From the NCBI GenBank assembly GCA_038230695.1, contig JBBRMT010000048.1, positions 1 to 22,242 on the forward strand: DNA of 22,242 nt. Reading direction: 5' to 3'. Position 1 is the first letter of the stretch; the number at the start of each line of letters is the position of its first letter. Position numbers and translations under genes: made by a program. This DNA comes from QHBQ01 sp038230695. Its GTDB lineage: Bacteria > Chloroflexota > Chloroflexia > QHBQ01. Below the pieces are notes generated by a model. It ran no database searches, was not told the DNA's origin, and saw only the letters and a list, made by a program, of their open reading frames with translations. Below, piece by piece: positions 14,929-22,242 of this stretch.

Positions 14929-15741
14929 CTATGAACTTTCGCCCAGATCCACCAAACCTGTAGCCGCCGCGTCGCGGATGTCGCGTAGCCGTTTCACCGC
15001 CTCATCGCGATCCGCCTTGCCCGCCTTCACCTGCTGGACAGCGCCAGAAATCTTAGTGTGGGTGGTAGTTGCCCAACGCCAGCCATCAGCCGGGCGGCGC
15101 ACTGTCGGATGATCCGACACTTTGCGCTTGTGGGTAGCCTCAAACGGTGTTAGCCCAACCTGGTAATCGGGCAGAGCATGGCGTTGTTGGTTGACGTAGG
15201 TCCGGCTCTCCAGCCCGTAAAGGTCAGCGATCTCCTGATCGGTGTAGCCCATCTGGTCGTGGAGGTATACAAATTGCCTGGCTCTATCCTCATACGAGAG
15301 TGGCACCATCTGGGTGTTGGAGGCAATCGCCTCCTCCGATCCATCGCCATGCTGGATCACCATTGCGGCAATTCGCTGGTAGATCGGATCCGCAGGGTTC
15401 TCCTGATGAAGTCGCTGATAAGCGGCCAGCCTACGGTTGCCAACTCTGACCGTGAAAGAACCGTCCTTATTGTCAATCAGGCCGATGGGCTGCATCAGCC
15501 CCGGCTTGCTCCGCCTTACCCGTTCGCGGATGGATGCGGCCAGCCGGTCTATATCGGGTAGTTCACCAGAGCGAGGGTTGTTGGGGTCGAGGCCGATCTT
15601 GCCGATTTCGATATGGCGCACCTGCACCGGCGCGGGTCCGACCACCTCGAAGAACCGATCATTGCCCGATACCTCCTCCGTACTGGCTGTCTCATCCTCT
15701 TTCATCCAATCGAGAACGTTACCTCGTTTACGAGTTGGCAT
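14929..15741 (-). CDS. parB: ParB-like partition protein
   Basis: From the ATG at 15739-15741 (GGAGG 6 nt upstream) the product has 270 residues. The N-terminal ParB/Srx domain (about 38-120) includes IGLDPNNPRSGELPD and VGNRRLAAYQRL, a variant of the GERR motif that binds CTP in ParB proteins. A central helix-turn-helix follows (YTDQEIADLYGLESRTYVNQ), then a charged C-terminal region. ParB binds a centromere and loads ParA. Its start overlaps the parA end by 14 bp, so translation is coupled. A perfect inverted repeat of TGTCGGAT lies inside this gene (15103-15119). A TTG 15 bp upstream is a less likely start. Confidence 0.88.
   Translation of the reverse strand: MPTRKRGNVLDWMKEDETASTEEVSGNDRFFEVVGPAPVQVRHIEIGKIGLDPNNPRSGELPDIDRLAASIRERVRRSKPGLMQPIGLIDNKDGSFTVRVGNRRLAAYQRLHQENPADPIYQRIAAMVIQHGDGSEEAIASNTQMVPLSYEDRARQFVYLHDQMGYTDQEIADLYGLESRTYVNQQRHALPDYQVGLTPFEATHKRKVSDHPTVRRPADGWRWATTTHTKISGAVQQVKAGKADRDEAVKRLRDIRDAAATGLVDLGESS
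15103..15119. promoter_or_regulatory. Candidate centromere/operator palindrome inside parB
   Basis: TGTCGGAT and ATCCGACA are arranged around a single central G. The same 17-mer, on the other strand, forms the core of the palindrome upstream of parA. It is not the common chromosomal parS (TGTTTCACGTGAAACA). Role as a ParB or AlbA-type protein site is inferred. Confidence 0.6.
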
Positions 15742-16621
15742 ATGCCACCTCCGCAATATCGTTGCTAGATCGTGCGCTGATGCGGGCTACCTTCACCATC
15801 CTGGCGATTTCGGCCTTGGTGAACTTGCCGGTGCGCCACAGCAGTTCAGCGGCAAGGTCCAGGTAGTAATCGGCTGCCTCGCGCACCGCTTTACCCCGGC
15901 CCATGCCGAAGATGCTGACTTTGCTCCCCACCGCCTCGCGGTAAACTACCCGGTCGGGGATGAAGCTCTGCATCATGTGTTCCTTGATCGCGCTCTGCTC
16001 GGCTGCCGCTTTTTCAACCTCATCACCATAGCGGGTATTGTCGGTGAAGGTAGCGAACACCCCGGCTACCGCCAATGCGGGGTTCAGCTTGACCTTGACC
16101 TTACTCACCGTCTTGAGTACCTCACCAACCCCATCCATATCAAGCTCCGACATCTTGACCGGCACCACGACGTAGTCAGCGGCAATCAAAGCGTTGATGG
16201 TAAGCAGGTTTAGGGTAGGGCCACAGTCAATCAGGATTATGTCGAACTCGCCCGCATATGGAGCCAGCGTTTCGGACAGAATGAACTGCCCGTTAATCGT
16301 ATCGTTACGCAAATCCCCTTCCAGCGCGGCCAGGTCGCGGCTACCGGGAGCAAGCCATAGTCCCTCACTGGTTTCGACCAGCACGTTGGCAAGCGGGGTT
16401 GTCTCCCCCTCTCCGTTACTCGCCCGCAACTGGGCATCCATCACATCGCAAATTGTGCCTTGTTTGGGATTCCTAAAGCCAAACCATTTAGCGACATGGC
16501 TTTGCGGATCCACCTCCAAGATCAGCACCTTTAGCCCCATTCGACGGAAGCCACCGCCCAGGTTGACGGTACTCGTCGTCTTGCCTACCCCACCCTTTTG
16601 ATTGACCAACGCGAATATCAT
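15728..16621 (-). CDS. parA: ParA-like partition ATPase
   Basis: This 297-residue protein has the deviant Walker A motif KGGVGKTT (9-16), the signature Lys9, the A' motif EVDPQ (Asp38), and Walker B IILIDCGP (Asp132). It lacks an N-terminal DNA-binding extension, as in chromosomal or type Ib-like ParA proteins. ParA forms ATP-dependent dimers on the nucleoid and moves ParB-bound DNA. The last 40 residues form a basic helical tail (EIARMVKVARISARSSND). GGAGG lies 9 nt before the ATG. It is the first gene of parA-parB-paralogue A, with a promoter and palindrome upstream. Confidence 0.95.
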   Translation of the reverse strand: MIFALVNQKGGVGKTTSTVNLGGGFRRMGLKVLILEVDPQSHVAKWFGFRNPKQGTICDVMDAQLRASNGEGETTPLANVLVETSEGLWLAPGSRDLAALEGDLRNDTINGQFILSETLAPYAGEFDIILIDCGPTLNLLTINALIAADYVVVPVKMSELDMDGVGEVLKTVSKVKVKLNPALAVAGVFATFTDNTRYGDEVEKAAAEQSAIKEHMMQSFIPDRVVYREAVGSKVSIFGMGRGKAVREAADYYLDLAAELLWRTGKFTKAEIARMVKVARISARSSNDIAEVAYANS

Positions 16622-16795
16622 GACCAGTTGCCTCCATTCAGTCGCTCTTGCTGCAATAGAGATGCAGAGATACCGCCCATGTCGGGCCAGTTTCCTGTAA
16701 AAGAACCCTCACCATGTACTAAAACGAGGGAGATGCCGAGCATTACGTTGACTGCGTATTTGCCCCTGCTTCCACACAAACGTTTCGTTACGTCA

Positions 16796-16824
16796 AATAT
16801 AACATATAATTAGGCATTCGTCAA
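16796..16824 (-). promoter_or_regulatory. parA operon promoter
   Basis: On the minus strand TTGACG (16824-16819), a 17-bp spacer and TATATT (16801-16796) form a good sigma-70 promoter. The start would be near 16789, giving a leader of about 168 nt. That leader contains one more TGTCGGGC (16680-16687, plus strand). Confidence 0.7.
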
Positions 16825-16834
16825 CGCTTATTGC

Positions 16835-16865
16835 CTCGGAGTGTCGGATCATCCGACACTCCGAG
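16835..16865. promoter_or_regulatory. 31-bp perfect palindrome upstream of the parA promoter
   Basis: Arms CTCGGAGTGTCGGAT (16835-16849) and its complement (16851-16865) share one central base. The core is TGTCGGAT-C-ATCCGACA, identical (opposite strand) to the site in parB. It sits 10 bp upstream of the -35 box, suitable for a centromere or an autoregulatory operator. Confidence 0.75.
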
Positions 16866-17015
16866 AGTGTAGCAAGTGTGCAGTAGCTGCTGCATCAGCT
16901 CGAATCGAATGTCTCGGTGACAAACCGCTATCAACTGCCAAATAGATCAGCCTTTTGCAGGTAATTTCCTCTCTAGATGTTTGTTTGACAATACTGCGTC
17001 ACGATGGTGGTGTGG

Positions 17016-17053
17016 TGTCGGAATGTCGGGGTTACAATGTCGGGATGTCGCGA
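17016..17053 (+). repeat. Four TGTCGG-type 8-bp direct repeats, upstream set
   Basis: TGTCGGAA (17016), TGTCGGGG (17024), then 6 bp, TGTCGGGA (17038) and TGTCGCGA (17046). The two tandem pairs are 22 bp apart, two helical turns. They lie between parA and paralogue B. The sequence is the half-site of the parA/parB palindromes. Confidence 0.7.
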
Positions 17054-17230
17054 TTCGGCTAGCGTCTAGTTGAAGACGATACAACCGGTGTGTCATAGTT
17101 AGAGGAGTTCAATAAGGATACATATCACCGCATTTGCTCGTATAATGACTTTCCACGATCAGCAAGCAGCGCTATGCAAGGAAAGGATAGACTGCTATAA
17201 TTAGCAAAGCGAAGCGCAAGGAGAATGCAA

Positions 17231-18700
17231 ATGGCAGGACTTACAGCCGATGATGTACTTAGTCCCGCAGGGCAGGGTGAGAGCGAGACGGTTGAGTTCA
17301 AGCTAGAGAGTGAGCCTCAGCCGCAGCTCGGTGAGCTGCTAGCCGCGATGGCAAATGCTCACGGCGGGACACTGCTTATCGGGGTGGCAGATGATGGTCG
17401 CCTCATTGGGGTCAGCAGCCCGCGCATGATAGAGAGCCGTCTGCGTAGTGTTGCCCGCTACTGTAGCCCGCCTCTGGAGCAGCTAACAATGTATCCAATC
17501 GAGGTGGGCGGCAAGGTTGTGATGGTGGTACAGCTACCAGCTCTGCATGACGCGGTTTACTCTTACCGAGGCTCATTCCGCAAACGTGTTGGGGCGGAGA
17601 ACATCGTCATGAGCAGTGTAGCAGTAGTTGAATTGGCGATGCGCCGGCACGGCCACGATTTCGACCGCCGAGCAGTACTGGGCATCAGCATTGATGACCT
17701 TGACCCTGCTACAGTCGCCGAGCTTGTCAGAGTTCGCACCGGGCTGGGGCAACTTAGCTACGATGAAGCTGTCGCTGAAGGACTACGCCCTCAGCCCTCA
17801 CCAATCTCACTGCTGCTCGACCTCGGCGCGGTAACCGAAGTAGACGGTAAGCTGGCACCGACAATCGCCGGACTTCTAACACTTGGCCGCAATCCGCAGG
17901 CAGTACGACCAGAGGCGAAGGTGCAATGCGCCCGCTTTTGCGGCACTGCCCGCAGCGTATTCCTGGACCGGGCCGAGATCGGAGGCAATATACCATCGCA
18001 GCTAAAGGAGGTGACTAACTTCATCAGCCGCAACACCCGCCACCCCGCCCGGATTGATGGGCTTGAGCGGGAAGACCTGACCGAGTACCCAATGCTTGTG
18101 GTGCGCGAAGCAATCGTCAACGCCCTGATGCACCGCGACTATTCCCGCGACGCTCCCATCAATATCAACATCTACGACGATCGCATCGAGGTGGTAAGTC
18201 CCGGCGGTCTGATACCCCCACTCACAGTTACCGATTTGGGTATCGGCCATGAGCTACGCAATCATACTATTGGTGGGCTACTGGTTTGGCTGCGTGTAGC
18301 CGAGACATGGGGTACAGGGGTACAACGAATGCGCCAGGCGATGATTGAGGCTGGCCTATCTGCGCCTTTGTTTGAGAGTTCGGACAGCCTGTTTAGCGTC
18401 ACATTGTACAATGAGGCCGCAGTTGCTCGAAGCGGGGAAGTAGTCACAGTTAAGGATGACCCCACAGCTAAAAGGGTATGGCCCGGCTTGAACCAAAGGC
18501 AGCAAGATGCAATCACAAGTCTTACGAGTAGGAGAAGAAATAACATTACTACAGGGGACTACGCTCGTCGCCATAACATAACTGACCGACAGGCGCTGCG
18601 TGACCTGAATAACCTGGTGGAACGTGGCCTACTGCTACGCTCAGGTAATGCCCGGCGAAGCAGCTATGCCCTTCCCGAAGAACCGCGCACAGGAGATTGA
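17231..18700 (+). CDS. AlbA_2/GHKL ATPase-like/wHTH protein, paralogue B
   Basis: AAGGAG is 7 nt before the ATG at 17231 but only 1 nt before the ATG at 17225, so the later start (489 residues) is chosen. Numbered from the first ATG, the domains are AlbA_2 (about 20-130; ETVEFKLES, AAMANAHGGTLLIGVADDG), HATPase_c_4-like (about 290-380; REAIVNALMHRDYS, YDDRIEVVSPGG, ETWGTGVQRMR) and a winged helix (about 420-485; ITTGDYARRHNITDRQALRD). It has the same layout as paralogue A but is clearly diverged, and it keeps the EFK motif that A has lost. It is transcribed divergently from parA, and TGTCGG repeats flank it. Probably a DNA-binding regulator or partition accessory; function not known. Confidence 0.85.
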   Translation: MAGLTADDVLSPAGQGESETVEFKLESEPQPQLGELLAAMANAHGGTLLIGVADDGRLIGVSSPRMIESRLRSVARYCSPPLEQLTMYPIEVGGKVVMVVQLPALHDAVYSYRGSFRKRVGAENIVMSSVAVVELAMRRHGHDFDRRAVLGISIDDLDPATVAELVRVRTGLGQLSYDEAVAEGLRPQPSPISLLLDLGAVTEVDGKLAPTIAGLLTLGRNPQAVRPEAKVQCARFCGTARSVFLDRAEIGGNIPSQLKEVTNFISRNTRHPARIDGLEREDLTEYPMLVVREAIVNALMHRDYSRDAPININIYDDRIEVVSPGGLIPPLTVTDLGIGHELRNHTIGGLLVWLRVAETWGTGVQRMRQAMIEAGLSAPLFESSDSLFSVTLYNEAAVARSGEVVTVKDDPTAKRVWPGLNQRQQDAITSLTSRRRNNITTGDYARRHNITDRQALRDLNNLVERGLLLRSGNARRSSYALPEEPRTGD

Positions 18701-18716
18701 TACAAACACAGGAATA

Positions 18717-18753
18717 TGTCGGGATTCCCTGTCGGAATGTCACGATGTCGGGA
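18717..18753 (+). repeat. Four TGTCGG-type 8-bp direct repeats, downstream set
   Basis: TGTCGGGA (18717), 5 bp, TGTCGGAA (18730), TGTCACGA (18738) and TGTCGGGA (18746), starting 17 bp past the stop of paralogue B. Same unit and orientation as the set at 17016-17053. Confidence 0.7.
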
Positions 18754-18842
18754 TACTGCTGTGGTTTTGACCTCAGAAGGGAGAAGCTGAGTTGTGGGTG
18801 AGCAGTTCGGCTAGCATAGAAAGACCGCTCTCCCGGACTTAG

Positions 18843-19020
18843 ACATTTAGGACAGTGGCATTGGAGAGTTACGTCACACCTAAACTTGTAGACTTCTTGC
18901 AAGCTAGGGGATTGACACTGGGCCAAGCTAAAACTCGCATCATCCACGTCACAGAAGGGTTTAACTTTCTCGGCTTCACTATCAGGCAACAGGAGCGCAA
19001 GCTGCTGACTAACCGTTACC
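18843..19020 (+). pseudogene. Group II intron reverse transcriptase fragment
   Basis: The frame encodes ALESYVTPKLVDFLQARGL, then TLGQAKTRIIHVTEGFNFLGF and TIRQQERKLL. This matches the end of the RT domain of group II intron maturases, where a GLxLSxEKT stretch and GFDFLGF are typical. The YADD catalytic part, thumb end and maturase/X domain are absent. It opens after a TAG (18840-18842) and degenerates after about 19020 at a hairpin. It is a relic without activity. Confidence 0.7.
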
Positions 19021-19049
19021 CCCTTCTGGCGAACGATGCGCCAGAAGGG
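19021..19049. repeat. Perfect 11-bp hairpin at the end of the RT remnant
   Basis: CCCTTCTGGCG (19021-19031) and CGCCAGAAGGG (19039-19049) enclose a 7-nt loop. It lies exactly where RT similarity ends and could be part of an intron structure or an element end. Confidence 0.5.
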
Positions 19050-19080
19050 TGTTTGGCTATCCAAGTTTGGGATGCAACCT

Positions 19081-19227
19081 TTTATCCCCGATGGTAAACT
19101 ACACGCTCATACGATAGATGCTTGCGTGGATGCGTTCTATGCCAGCTTGAAATCGTGGCGGACCAGGCGTAAGACCGTCCCCAATGCCCATCCCCGCCTC
19201 AATGGCCTAGCCCTAAAGTTCCAATGA
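19081..19227 (+). pseudogene. Possible TnpB N-terminal fragment
   Basis: A frame reading FIPDGKLHAHTIDACVDAFY, then ASLKSWRTRRKTVPNAHP, resembles the N-terminal helical region of some TnpB proteins, where a helix is followed by basic residues and a DPNARPP-like turn. It ends after 49 codons, and no RuvC part follows. Weak, by appearance only. Confidence 0.3.
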
Positions 19228-19276
19228 ATATGCACCGAAAGTACTATCTGGTATAAGCGTCACACTTAAACTTATG

Positions 19277-19285
19277 TGATATAAT
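19277..19285 (+). promoter_or_regulatory. Extended -10 promoter for the TPR gene
   Basis: TGATATAAT is a consensus extended -10 box about 100 bp before the TPR gene ATG. No good -35 is seen at 16-18 bp, as is usual for extended -10 promoters. Confidence 0.5.
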
Positions 19286-19384
19286 TGACCCATCTGTAGC
19301 AGTTGGTATGTTCAAGGGCGGATGTTTTGGGTAATGTGTTACCTATATTTCCGCCGAACTGGAGCAAGTGCCTGAGGACTGCAT

Positions 19385-20716
19385 ATGAGCTATTATCAGC
19401 CTGACGAACAAGGTATTCTTCTACCACCTATCCACCAATTCCCTGATGCTCTAACTGCGGCTCAGTTCTATCTTGACCAGGCGGAAGTGAGCATCCACGG
19501 AGGACACTACACGCAAGCCGCCAGAGACCTGCTCAGTGCCGACCGCGAGATGCTGATCCTGACCAATGCCGAACGCGAGGCTTCGCTACTCACCGCCCGC
19601 GCCTTCTATCTACAGGGCCTCATCTACTTCAGCAAGCAAATGCTGGGTGAGGCACAGGTGGAGTTCCTACTTGCTCAGGAACACCTGGCGGGCCTTGAAG
19701 ATGGCCGACAGCTACTCGTCCAAGTTCTCGTCGTCATGGGTAATACCCACCATATTGGCGGGCAGGAGGACGAGGCAGCCATCTATTACCACGAGGCCGC
19801 AGCGCACGCTACTCTCAGCGGGGTACACATGGTAGCGGTTAAAGCCTATAACAACATTGGCAATATCAGTCTTGGTCAGGGTAGGGTGGAGGAAGCGGTT
19901 AGATTCTACAACCTGGGTCTCGAGCAGGCCCACCTTAGCGGCGATCCGGTCGCCCTGGCCCGGTCATACCGCACTCTGGCCTGGCTTCACTCTAACTACG
20001 GGCCGTACCACCTGGCGCTTGAATATGCGGTGCTGGCAACTGAGCAGTGCGAACTGGTCGCTGGCGCGGAGACGCGCTGGCTTATCGAGAGTGAGACGGC
20101 GAGGGTGTTTGCCAGGGCGGGTGAGTTTGAACGGGCTGCGCGCCTCCTTGACAATGCCTTCTCCATCATCCATCAGCGCGAGAGCAAGGTAGCTGAGGCA
20201 ATGGTAGCGGTCAACATAATTGAGCTATGGGAAGCACATTGGCGAAGCGACCCCCAGTTCCGGCCTGAAGGTGAGGCAATAGTTAGATCGCTGGAGGAGG
20301 CGCTCCGCAGCCCGCTGCTTAGAAGCGAGGCATTGCGGGGGCTGGCAAGTTACTATCTCCATGGAGCAGACTTGGCGCGGGCGCGTCATTACCTTGCCCT
20401 TACCCGCCAGGCAGTCATGATGCCCGGTACTCCTAATCAGGATGACCAGGCGATTTATGACCATACACTCGCCCGATTGCTTACAGGGCTAGGGGAAGAA
20501 CTGGAGGCGGCCAACTGGTATCTGGAGACGATCAAGCTAATGACAACAGCTCACCTGAGTCGCTATCAGCTAGCCTGCGTGTGGCGCGAATACCAGGCAC
20601 TACTCTCCCACCTTGGCCCGATAACCAACCAGGTCACAGCCTCTGATGCAGAGGCACAGGCACGAATGCTTTGCGTCGAGCTAGGGATAGAAGTGTTAGT
20701 GTATACGGCTTGTTAG
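19385..20716 (+). CDS. Tetratricopeptide repeat protein
   Basis: This 443-residue protein consists almost entirely of paired helices of the TPR type. Clear units include AVKAYNNIGNISLGQGRVEE and AVRFYNLGLEQAHLSGD, followed by ALARSYRTLAWLHSNYG, and FARAGEFERAARLLDNAF; weaker ones run to about residue 415. There is no signal peptide, membrane segment, kinase or DNA-binding domain. TPR arrays are protein-binding scaffolds. They are often the C-terminal part of LuxR- or SARP-type regulators, but no such domain is encoded upstream here. GAGGA lies 6 nt before the ATG. It stands alone, with relics on both sides. Confidence 0.85.
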   Translation: MSYYQPDEQGILLPPIHQFPDALTAAQFYLDQAEVSIHGGHYTQAARDLLSADREMLILTNAEREASLLTARAFYLQGLIYFSKQMLGEAQVEFLLAQEHLAGLEDGRQLLVQVLVVMGNTHHIGGQEDEAAIYYHEAAAHATLSGVHMVAVKAYNNIGNISLGQGRVEEAVRFYNLGLEQAHLSGDPVALARSYRTLAWLHSNYGPYHLALEYAVLATEQCELVAGAETRWLIESETARVFARAGEFERAARLLDNAFSIIHQRESKVAEAMVAVNIIELWEAHWRSDPQFRPEGEAIVRSLEEALRSPLLRSEALRGLASYYLHGADLARARHYLALTRQAVMMPGTPNQDDQAIYDHTLARLLTGLGEELEAANWYLETIKLMTTAHLSRYQLACVWREYQALLSHLGPITNQVTASDAEAQARMLCVELGIEVLVYTAC

Positions 20717-20749
20717 ACCACAAAGAAGCTGATTTAAGGAAGCATGTCC

Positions 20750-21199
20750 TCAGCCGACTCCACCCATGGCTGCGCCACTAGATAGCACGGTCTTCGCGCC
20801 TGGCTTCGCGCCCCTCTTCGCACATATTAGTAGAACATAGTTCTTTATCTCGTGCGACAACATCGCCGCATAGAACCCCGCGTACTCTAGCTTGATGCCC
20901 ACCGGCAAGGTTGCCGCCACTGCAGCCACCAGCCGCCGCTCGTCCGCCTCGCTATAGCTGTCAGGCACCGCGAAATACACGCCGTCAATATCGGCCTCGA
21001 GCAGCGCCCCTCGGCTGCGAAGACCAACGATTACCTGGTCGAGGATGACGCTGCAACGCCTGGTCAGCGCGTCGGCAGCGTCCACGTCGGCTAGCAGCGC
21101 CATTCTGCCCGCCGCCATATAGCCATAGGCCGAGAAGATTACCAGCTTCATCCCCGCCGATAGCGCCTGAAACTGGCTGGCCGCTGCTGAACAGGCGAG
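20750..21199 (-). pseudogene. Family-B DNA polymerase fragment
   Basis: The frame opens after a TAG (21200-21202). It encodes QFQALSAGMKLVIFSAYGY, which is motif B (K-x3-N-S-x-Y-G) with Phe in place of the Asn. Then come the palm helix (DAADALTRRCSVILDQVI) and motif C as EADIDGVYF, where DTD is normal and DID is seen, then MLSHEIKNYVLL, a KKRYA-like motif. After about residue 125 the sequence degenerates. A whole polymerase has 700 or more residues; the exonuclease, motif A and thumb are missing. The remaining 150 residues are a relic, probably non-functional. Confidence 0.7.
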
Positions 21200-21482
21200 C
21201 TACTCGGCCTGCCCGCTTTGGTTGGGGCAGTTCAACTTGGACGGGCTGCACACCGCCCTATCCGAGCGCCACATTATCGGATGCGATGCCATCTCGTCGG
21301 CAAATAGATCAGAAATAACAAACAGGCCAGCTAGTATGCGGGGGAGAGCATAAGAGCTGACCTGCCTGCGAGGAAGAGGAGAGTAGGAGAGTAGGTAGGC
21401 TTGTCTTTAGTTGGTGGTCAGGTATGCAGCGTGGCTTTCTTGTAACCTGTCTGACAAGGATATAATACCCTGGCTGCCGCCT

Positions 21483-22086
21483 CTACAGTGTCACCTGCTT
21501 TACAGTTGCGGTGTAAAGTTGGCTACTTTGGAGCGGAAACGCGCTATTGCCATGCGGTGCTGGCGCGGGATTGACATAGTGCGGTGGTACCCATCGTTTA
21601 GACCAAATACTATCGGCTTGTAAGATAGGCTCATCTCCTTTCTGGTGGTTGGTTGCTTGTCCTTGCTTTGGTTCGCCCCAGTATACCTCAGCCGGAGTAC
21701 GGTAGTCCAGGGCTTGGTGCGGTCGCTCCTGGTTGTAATAGCGCAGGTACGCACTCAGTCGCCGCCGCGCTTCTGCCGGGCTTTGGTAGTCGTGAAGCCT
21801 CACCTCCTTATACTTGATGCTCCACCACAACCGTTCGGTGAACACATTGTCCAACGCTCGTCCCCGTCCGTCCATGCTTATCTGCACCTTGACCTCGGCC
21901 AGCAGTTGGCGGTAACTCTGGCTGGTGAAGTGGCTACCCTGGTCGCTGTTCCAGATTTCCGGCCTGGACTTTCGTAGCGCTTGCTGTACGGTTTGCAGCA
22001 CGAAGGGCATTGCCAGGGTTTGGTCAAGCTGCCAGCTGCTGACGTAACGGCTATACCAATCAATCACCGCCACGAGGTAGAGCCAG
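21483..22086 (-). pseudogene. IS3-family transposase OrfB, N-terminally cut
   Basis: The frame encodes most of the integrase core: WLYLVAVIDWYSRYVSSW (first Asp), WNSDQGSHFTS (second Asp), and LDNVFTERLWWSIKYKEV (the Glu), then YNQERPHQALDYRTPAEVYW, the usual IS3 OrfB end, plus a 50-residue tail. The DDE triad is intact. The roughly 100-130 residues that normally precede the core, and OrfA, are missing because the sequence switches at 22086/22087 to another gene. The reading frame stays open to that point, so the cut is abrupt rather than decayed. Confidence 0.85.
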
Positions 22087-22242
22087 CCCCGCCGCTTCCG
22101 CTCATGCGGTCTGGCTGTTCCAGGCCAAGAGCTTCAGCGACGTAGTGAACAAGGCACAGGTTATCGTCGAAGTACAGGTCGTCTCCGTCGCCAAAGGCCC
22201 CGACATTACCATCCCGCTACCCCAGGAGCCTGATGGCAAGGA
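22087..22242 (+). pseudogene. Inverted partial copy of the secreted-protein gene
   Basis: These 156 bp repeat positions 664-819 in inverted orientation with one difference, at 22123 (CAG for CAA, both Gln). They encode residues about 30-81 of the secreted protein, that is, the start of its mature part without the signal peptide, and run off the window edge. The copy begins at the break in the IS3 OrfB, where a few bases (GCGGGGC on the minus strand) are shared by both sides. Confidence 0.9.

Noticed and set aside
15742..15756. TTG start for ParB 15 bp upstream of the ATG
   Set aside because: The in-frame ATG at 15741 has GGAGG at good spacing, whereas the TTG has none.
15000..17224. Canonical parS (TGTTTCACGTGAAACA)
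   Set aside because: Not seen by eye in the par region; the TGTCGGAT palindromes are the only good candidates.
17016..18753. TGTCGG repeats as a CRISPR array
   Set aside because: Units are 8 bp, in tandem or 5-6 bp apart, with no spacers and no cas genes.
1..22242. Terminal overlap showing a circular molecule
   Set aside because: The shared end sequence is inverted and internal (664-819), not a direct terminal repeat, so it gives no evidence of circularity.

Overview
The window looks like accessory DNA, probably plasmid or plasmid-derived, from a Chloroflexota-like bacterium. That placement is only inferred: the general character of the proteins (ArsR-rhodanese with a CRGPYC loop, stand-alone receivers, a Rep protein with a DnaA-like tail) fits that phylum, but there is no rRNA, tRNA or ribosomal protein gene to confirm it. 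No tRNA, rRNA or CRISPR array was seen.

Left part (1-9261). On the minus strand there is a two-gene unit of exported proteins: an unknown secreted protein and a matrixin-like protein whose zinc motif starts with Gln. A 1.1 kb stretch without a convincing gene follows. Next come a 5'-truncated ArsR-rhodanese gene, a GAF-GAF histidine kinase of the NarX/NreB type, a 5'-truncated cytochrome P450, and four genes for stand-alone receiver domains, one inverted against the other three. Several genes have lost their 5' ends, so this part has been rearranged repeatedly.

Middle (9262-11398). A complete IS200/IS605 (ISDra2-like) element with tnpA and tnpB sits in a small HEAT-like gene. Its ends can be placed from TTGAT and TTCAC motifs. 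Removing 9542-11270 on paper joins the two halves of the host gene in frame.

Replication and partition core (11419-18753). A Rep-like protein (winged helix plus DnaA-N-like C-terminus) has an inverted repeat over its start codon. Upstream, on the opposite strand, a consensus promoter drives a predicted RNA of about 104 nt with its own terminator, a possible counter-transcribed copy-number RNA. Beyond it are CCTTC repeats and a 16-bp hairpin. A minus-strand operon parA-parB-(AlbA_2/GHKL/wHTH gene) follows. A second, divergent AlbA_2/GHKL/wHTH paralogue lies on the plus strand. The 8-mer TGTCGGAT and close variants recur here as two perfect inverted pairs (inside parB and just upstream of the parA promoter) and as two four-copy direct-repeat sets on either side of the second paralogue. 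This is the best candidate for a little-described system: a ParAB partition locus with two Schlafen/AlbA-type regulators and its own binding-site family.

Right part (18754-22242). Here are remnants of a group II intron reverse transcriptase and possibly of a TnpB, an intact TPR protein, a family-B DNA polymerase fragment, and an IS3-family OrfB cut at its N-terminal side. At the cut, the sequence switches to a 156-bp inverted copy (one synonymous difference) of part of the secreted-protein gene near the left end of the window. That junction is either a real rearrangement or an assembly chimera.
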